The position numbers were made by a program, and so were the translations under genes. A model generated the notes under the pieces. It did not search any database, was not told the DNA's origin, and saw only the letters and a program-made list of their open reading frames with translations. Shown in pieces: positions 32,332 through 35,672 of a stretch of DNA of 35,672 nucleotides; the first letter of the stretch is position 1; each line of letters starts with the position of its first letter. Origin of the DNA: a bacterium UBA2214 (GTDB lineage: Bacteria; Zhuqueibacterota; Zhuqueibacteria; Residuimicrobiales; Residuimicrobiaceae); NCBI GenBank assembly GCA_002327255.1, contig DCUM01000030.1, forward strand, positions 14,172-49,843, read 5' to 3'.

Positions 32332-32949
32332 TTGCGCAAATATGAGACCATCATTGTCATCGATTCTTTGCTGAAAAACGAAGAGATCGAGGGCATCATC
32401 AACAAATACGAACGCTTCATCTCCGCCAACGGCGGCACCATTGATGTAGTAGACCGTTGGGGCAAACGCCGGCTTGCATACGAGATCAAAAAACGCCAAT
32501 ACGGCGTCTATGTTCTCATCCGTTTTGATGCGCCTGCGGCGATGATCAAACAACTGGATCGTGAATACCGGCTCAACGAGTCTTTGCTGCGAACCATGAC
32601 CACCAAACTGGATAAACGCGCCCTGACCGCCCTGGCCAAACAGATCCTGGCTGCGCCCCCCCAGAAAACGGACGTTGAACCCAAGGCTGTGCCGGAACCC
32701 GCCCCTGCTGTTGAAGCGCCCGCAAGCGAAACCGTAGTTGCGGAAGCACCCGCAAGCGAAACTGTAGTTGCGGAAGCACCCGCAAGCGAAACTGTAGTTG
32801 CGGAAACGCCCGCAGAGGAAACCGTTGCCGCGGAAGCACCCGCAGAGGAAACCGTTGCCGCGGAAGTGCCTGCGGAAACGGAAATCGCTGATGCAACGGC
32901 CGAAGAGGCACCGGTGGTGGATGATACGGTGGCACCAGCGGCGCAATAG
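32332..32949 (+). CDS. rpsF: 30S ribosomal protein S6 with long acidic repeat tail
   Basis: 205 residues, about twice the usual ~100-130. Residues 1-~105 are an ordinary S6 (RKYETIIVIDSLLKNEE, RWGKRRLAYEIKKRQYGVYV). From ~115 a Pro/Ala/Glu-rich tail contains five tandem decapeptides (APASETVVAE three times, then TPAEETVAAE and APAEETVAAE) and ends TVAPAAQ. The start is TTG 32332, with AGGAGG eight bases upstream; no ATG gives the family's N-terminus. S6 binds 16S rRNA with S18, encoded two genes downstream. Extended acidic S6 tails occur in several phyla, but this one is long and strictly periodic. Function of the tail is unknown. Confidence 0.95.
   Translation: MRKYETIIVIDSLLKNEEIEGIINKYERFISANGGTIDVVDRWGKRRLAYEIKKRQYGVYVLIRFDAPAAMIKQLDREYRLNESLLRTMTTKLDKRALTALAKQILAAPPQKTDVEPKAVPEPAPAVEAPASETVVAEAPASETVVAEAPASETVVAETPAEETVAAEAPAEETVAAEVPAETEIADATAEEAPVVDDTVAPAAQ
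32716..32865 (+). repeat. Five 30-bp tandem repeats within rpsF
   Basis: Units begin at 32716, 32746, 32776, 32806 and 32836. Units 2 and 3 are identical and unit 1 differs from them by two bases; units 4 and 5 share a second version (PAEETVAAE) and differ from each other by two bases. In frame with rpsF. The near identity of neighbours points to recent slippage or duplication. Confidence 0.95.
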
Positions 32950-33021
32950 CATCCCGTCCATTCTGTTCTTTCACAAAATCACGATCACGAGATACCGATA
33001 AACGCCTAGTTCAAGCGGATT

Positions 33022-33041
33022 TCCTCTCCAGCTTGAGGAGG
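33022..33041 (+). promoter_or_regulatory. Hairpin that can cover the ssb ribosome site
   Basis: TCCTC (33022-33026) can pair with GAGGA (33035-33039), which is part of the strong ribosome site GAGGAGG (33035-33041) of ssb, around an eight-base loop. Opening it would free translation. It is only five base pairs and may be too weak to matter. Confidence 0.3.
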
Positions 33042-33048
33042 TTTATAA

Positions 33049-33567
33049 ATGCCCGATCTGAAGATGCCGGATATCAATAATGTTCTGGTTGCTGGCTATC
33101 TCACCAGTGACCCGGTTTTTCGCAAAACATCTAATGGCACCCCCGTGATCAATTTCTACATCGCTTCGAACCGCAAGTACCGGGACAATTCCGGTATTTG
33201 GCGTGAAAATATGTGCTATGTCGGTGTCGTCGCCTGGCATCGCCTCGCCGAAGCTTGTAACGAAATATTGAAACGAGGATCCTCGGTCCTGATCGATGGC
33301 GAATTACAGAGCCGCAACTGGCACAACGACGACGGCACCACGCGCAACGTCGTCGAATTGCGGGCGCGGCGCATTCAGTTCCTCGACCGCAAGACCAGCA
33401 AAGATGTCGAAGAAATGGCGAACGTGATGAACGGGGACGCACCGGATCAGGAAGCGACTTCGGTGCAGACCCCCACACCCACGGCCAACCCCGTTCAGGC
33501 GAGTCAGGAACTGCAAAAAATTGAACCAACAGAATTCGATTTTGGCTATCAGGATTTGAACCTGTAA
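33049..33567 (+). CDS. ssb: Single-stranded DNA-binding protein
   Basis: 172 residues. OB-fold domain ~6-115 (NNVLVAGYLTSDPVFRKTSNGTP, NFYIASNRKYRD, YVGVVAWHRLAEACNEILKRGSSVLIDGEL, NVVELRARRIQFL). A Thr/Pro/Gln-rich disordered linker follows, ending EFDFGYQDLNL. The usual acidic DDDIPF tip that recruits partner proteins is replaced by this aromatic/Leu end. GAGGAGG lies seven bases before ATG 33049. Lying between rpsF and rpsR is the classic position in many bacteria. It coats single-stranded DNA in replication and repair. Confidence 0.94.
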   Translation: MPDLKMPDINNVLVAGYLTSDPVFRKTSNGTPVINFYIASNRKYRDNSGIWRENMCYVGVVAWHRLAEACNEILKRGSSVLIDGELQSRNWHNDDGTTRNVVELRARRIQFLDRKTSKDVEEMANVMNGDAPDQEATSVQTPTPTANPVQASQELQKIEPTEFDFGYQDLNL

Positions 33568-33600
33568 TTTTTTATATCTCTATTCATAGAAGGAGCAAGT

Positions 33601-33822
33601 ATGTTGAAAAAAAAGCGAATATGCCGTTTTTGCGAGGAGAAAGTCGATTTTATTGATTATAAAGACGAAAAACGGCTGATGCGTTTCACCACCGAGCAAG
33701 GCAAAATCATTCCGCGCCGTACTTCAGGCACGTGTGCAAAACATCAGCGCCAGCTCGTCAATGCGATCAAAAAAGCGCGCGAAATAGCCTTAATTCCATA
33801 CATCTCAGAGTTGACTAAATAG
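33601..33822 (+). CDS. rpsR: 30S ribosomal protein S18
   Basis: 73 residues, normal length. RICRFCEEKVDFIDYKD and the later GTCAKHQRQLVNAIKKAREIALIPYI are standard. The Cys-X2-Cys pair plus the later Cys-X2-His make this the zinc-binding (C+) type of S18. AAGGAG lies before ATG 33601. It binds S6 and 16S rRNA in the platform of the small subunit. Confidence 0.97.
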   Translation: MLKKKRICRFCEEKVDFIDYKDEKRLMRFTTEQGKIIPRRTSGTCAKHQRQLVNAIKKAREIALIPYISELTK

Positions 33823-33836
33823 TTGGGACCGTCACC

Positions 33837-34280
33837 ATGAAGATTATTCTGAAAAAAGATATCGACACCCTGGGAACGAGCGGCCAGATTATCACCGTCA
33901 AGAATGGATATGCCCGTAATTACCTGATCCCGCAGGGCCTCGCCCTGGAAGCCACACCGGGCAATCTGCGCGCTTTTGAATTTGAAAACAAAGCGGCACA
34001 GAAACGTCTGCAACGCGGTAAAAAAGAAGCGGAAGGGCTTGCGGAAAAGCTGGAAAAACTATCCCTGACGGTGGCCGTTCAGGTGGGCGAAGAAGAAAAA
34101 CTATTCGGCTCCGTTACCAGTCAAAATATTGCCGACCTGCTCAAGGACAACGGCTTTGAACTCGATCGCCGCAAGATCATCCTCGAAGATCCAATCAAGG
34201 CACTGGGCGTCTATGATGTCCCCGTGAAATTGCACCCGGAAGTAACGGCAAACGTCAAAGTATGGGTCGTTCGCGAATAG
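33837..34280 (+). CDS. rplI: 50S ribosomal protein L9
   Basis: 147 residues, full length. N-domain MKIILKKDIDTLGTSGQ with GYARNYLIPQGLALEAT, the long connecting helix (~45-75, rich in Lys/Glu) and the C-domain LFGSVTSQNIADLL and HPEVTANVKVWVV. It binds 23S rRNA domain V and extends from the ribosome. 14 bases after rpsR, the usual order. Confidence 0.97.
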   Translation: MKIILKKDIDTLGTSGQIITVKNGYARNYLIPQGLALEATPGNLRAFEFENKAAQKRLQRGKKEAEGLAEKLEKLSLTVAVQVGEEEKLFGSVTSQNIADLLKDNGFELDRRKIILEDPIKALGVYDVPVKLHPEVTANVKVWVVRE

Positions 34281-34308
34281 TCCACCAGCACACACTGCAG
34301 GGCTGAAA

Positions 34309-35028
34309 ATGGACTTTTTTCTGACTTTATATCTAGCCCATGTCATCGGGGATTTTCCGTTACAGACGGACGCCATCTTCCGCCTGAAACAGAAATCAAC
34401 CTGGGGCGTTACGGTTCATGTGCTGGTTTGCACGCTGGTCAATATCGTCCTGTTGGCACAAATGCTCGAACATCTCTTCATTTGGCTGACGATTCTTTTT
34501 ATCGCTGTGATTCATATAACCCTGGACCGCACGAAAATGTTTCTGGCGGTTTTCCGCGACAAGGACGGTCTGGGGTATTTCTTTCTCGATCAGGGGCTGC
34601 ATCTGCTTTCGCTCATGCTGGCTGCGTGGTATGTCCTGCAGGTCTTGCCACCCAGCGCCATTGCGATCTGGCTGCCACGCCCCTGGATCATCTCCCTGAC
34701 AGCACTCTTTATCGCGGCCTTTGCCATTCCTCCCGTCACCTTTTATGTGCAGCGCTCCCTCTTCACAAAGCGGGATGCCATAAGAAACATGCCATTCCCT
34801 TCCTGCAAACAACGACTCCCCGGCGCCCTGATCCGCTTTTGCGCCACCCTCGGACTGATCCTGGGCGGCTGGTATGTGCTGCTCTATCTCTCCAATCTCC
34901 TCTCCTATATTTTCCCCACCCCGGTTCCCAGCAAACTGCTCAAATACCGCATCGCCGAAACCGGCGTGAACCTGGCCATCACCCTCTTTTGCGGAGTGTT
35001 TGCCTGGCATTTACTCCAGCTACCCTGA
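34309..35028 (+). CDS. DUF3307-like integral membrane protein
   Basis: 239 residues with about six membrane segments. The start LYLAHVIGDFPLQTDAIFRLKQKSTWGVTVHVLV matches the DUF3307 signature (AHxxGDFxLQ, then a Lys-rich turn and a His), and HITLDRTKM with FFLDQGLHLL continues it. The function of the family is not established. The His/Asp residues near the membrane face could bind a metal, which is a guess. It is read with rplI (28-base gap) and ends three bases from the convergent rsmE. Confidence 0.75.
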   Translation: MDFFLTLYLAHVIGDFPLQTDAIFRLKQKSTWGVTVHVLVCTLVNIVLLAQMLEHLFIWLTILFIAVIHITLDRTKMFLAVFRDKDGLGYFFLDQGLHLLSLMLAAWYVLQVLPPSAIAIWLPRPWIISLTALFIAAFAIPPVTFYVQRSLFTKRDAIRNMPFPSCKQRLPGALIRFCATLGLILGGWYVLLYLSNLLSYIFPTPVPSKLLKYRIAETGVNLAITLFCGVFAWHLLQLP

Positions 35029-35030
35029 CG

Positions 35031-35672
35031 TCAAACCAATTCTCCGGCCTCCGCAAGCAATCTCACCGCGCCGGCCAATGCCGCGGTTTCACTCCGCAAA
35101 CGCCGCACACCCAGACTCAAAGGATATGCACCCCGAATCAGGGCCAGCTCCACTTCTTCCTCCGTAAATCCACCCTCCGGGCCTATCAACAACACGCCTC
35201 CTTCCGCTCCGCTGACCCCTTGCAGCCAGGAGAGCGGCGCCGCGGCGCTGCCCGGGTGGGCGATAAACAGCGGCCACTGCGAAAAATGGTCGATGACCTC
35301 CGCAAAACGGCGCACGGGATGAATCAACGGACAGCGGCTGCGGCCACATTGTTTCATGGCGGCGCGGGCTTTTTCCGTCCACCGCCCCTCCCGTCCACGC
35401 GTCTGTACCACGCTGCGAGCCGTCTGCATGGGCTGGAACGCCGACACGCCGATCTCTGTGCCCTTTTCGATGATCCAGTCAAAAACGCCGCCTTTGGGAA
35501 TGGCTTGCGCCAGCACCAGCCGGAAACGCGGCTCTCCACACTCCGCATCGCGCCTTTCTATGCGCACCTCAAGCCTCTCTTTGTCAATCCTGGTGATGGG
35601 ACCCGCATAGCGGTGCCCCTCTCCATCCACGGCGGTCAGCCACGCGCCCGCTTGCTTGCGCAAAACCCGCAC
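35031..35672 (-). CDS. rsmE: 16S rRNA m3U1498 methyltransferase RsmE (partial, 5' end off the window)
   Basis: The frame is open to the window edge. The first visible residues RVLRKQAG are the part of the family that lies ~25 residues after the N-terminus, so the GTG at the edge is an internal Val, not the start. Visible parts are the PUA-like domain (to ~residue 50) and the SPOUT methyltransferase domain with AQAIPKGGVFDWIIEKGTEIGV, LLIGPEGGFTEEEVELA and LGVRRLRSETAAL, the SAM-binding knot. It methylates U1498 of 16S rRNA. It is convergent with the DUF3307-like gene. Confidence 0.95.
   Translation of the reverse strand: MRVLRKQAGAWLTAVDGEGHRYAGPITRIDKERLEVRIERRDAECGEPRFRLVLAQAIPKGGVFDWIIEKGTEIGVSAFQPMQTARSVVQTRGREGRWTEKARAAMKQCGRSRCPLIHPVRRFAEVIDHFSQWPLFIAHPGSAAAPLSWLQGVSGAEGGVLLIGPEGGFTEEEVELALIRGAYPLSLGVRRLRSETAALAGAVRLLAEAGELV

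Noticed and set aside
32716..32865. Tandem repeats considered as a CRISPR array
   Set aside because: The 30-bp units are directly adjacent without spacers and are in frame with rpsF.

Overview
The window comes from a moderately GC-rich, Gram-negative bacterium. Signs of an outer membrane are an LpxH-type phosphoesterase, a Wza-like export protein, Lgt and a predicted lipoprotein. Gene order and protein style (ispE, tRNA-Gln, prs, rplY, pth, rpsF, ssb, rpsR, rplI beside an lpxH-mre-rod block) are compatible with a deep-branching FCB-group lineage such as Calditrichota or KSB1. That placement is inference, because no rRNA or other phylogenetic marker could be compared.

Positions 1-1984: a left-truncated secreted protein with a predicted lectin/glucanase-like fold (minus strand), a 564-base divergent intergenic region, and an unrecognised soluble 192-residue protein (plus strand).

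Positions 1990-19587: thirteen minus-strand genes that look like one exopolysaccharide or capsule locus, transcribed right to left. In transcription order they are a STAS-domain protein fused to a helix-turn-helix-like tail, a short Wza-like export protein, a Wzc-like tyrosine autokinase, a UDP-glucuronate 4-epimerase-like enzyme, a membrane initiating sugar transferase, a GT4 glycosyltransferase, an AsnB-type amidotransferase, a GlpD-like FAD enzyme, a methyltransferase, a short-chain dehydrogenase/epimerase, a polysaccharide pyruvyltransferase, a flippase-like membrane protein fused to a hexapeptide-repeat acetyltransferase, and an OpgC-like membrane acyltransferase. No obvious Wzx or Wzy is present. 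A perfect 12-bp inverted repeat upstream of the STAS gene carries a σ54-type -24/-12 match pointing into the locus, with a second inverted repeat about 100 bp further upstream.

Positions 19898-22692: glycogen synthase and a CpoB/YbgF-like predicted lipoprotein, each followed by a clear intrinsic terminator and preceded by a plausible promoter.

Positions 22696-28837: a compact cell-envelope operon on the minus strand (lpxH-like, mreC, mreD, mrdA, rodA, lgt) with overlapping genes and a good promoter.

Positions 28876-35028: a plus-strand housekeeping run (ispE, tRNA-Gln(UUG), prs, rplY/ctc, pth, rpsF, ssb, rpsR, rplI, a DUF3307-like membrane protein). It is followed by a convergent rsmE that runs off the right edge. 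The S6 protein has an unusual repetitive acidic tail, and ispE contains an AT-rich patch that resembles an internal promoter.

The best candidates for something undescribed are the STAS/HTH-like regulator under a palindromic σ54-like promoter controlling a polysaccharide locus, and the flippase-acetyltransferase fusion inside that locus.
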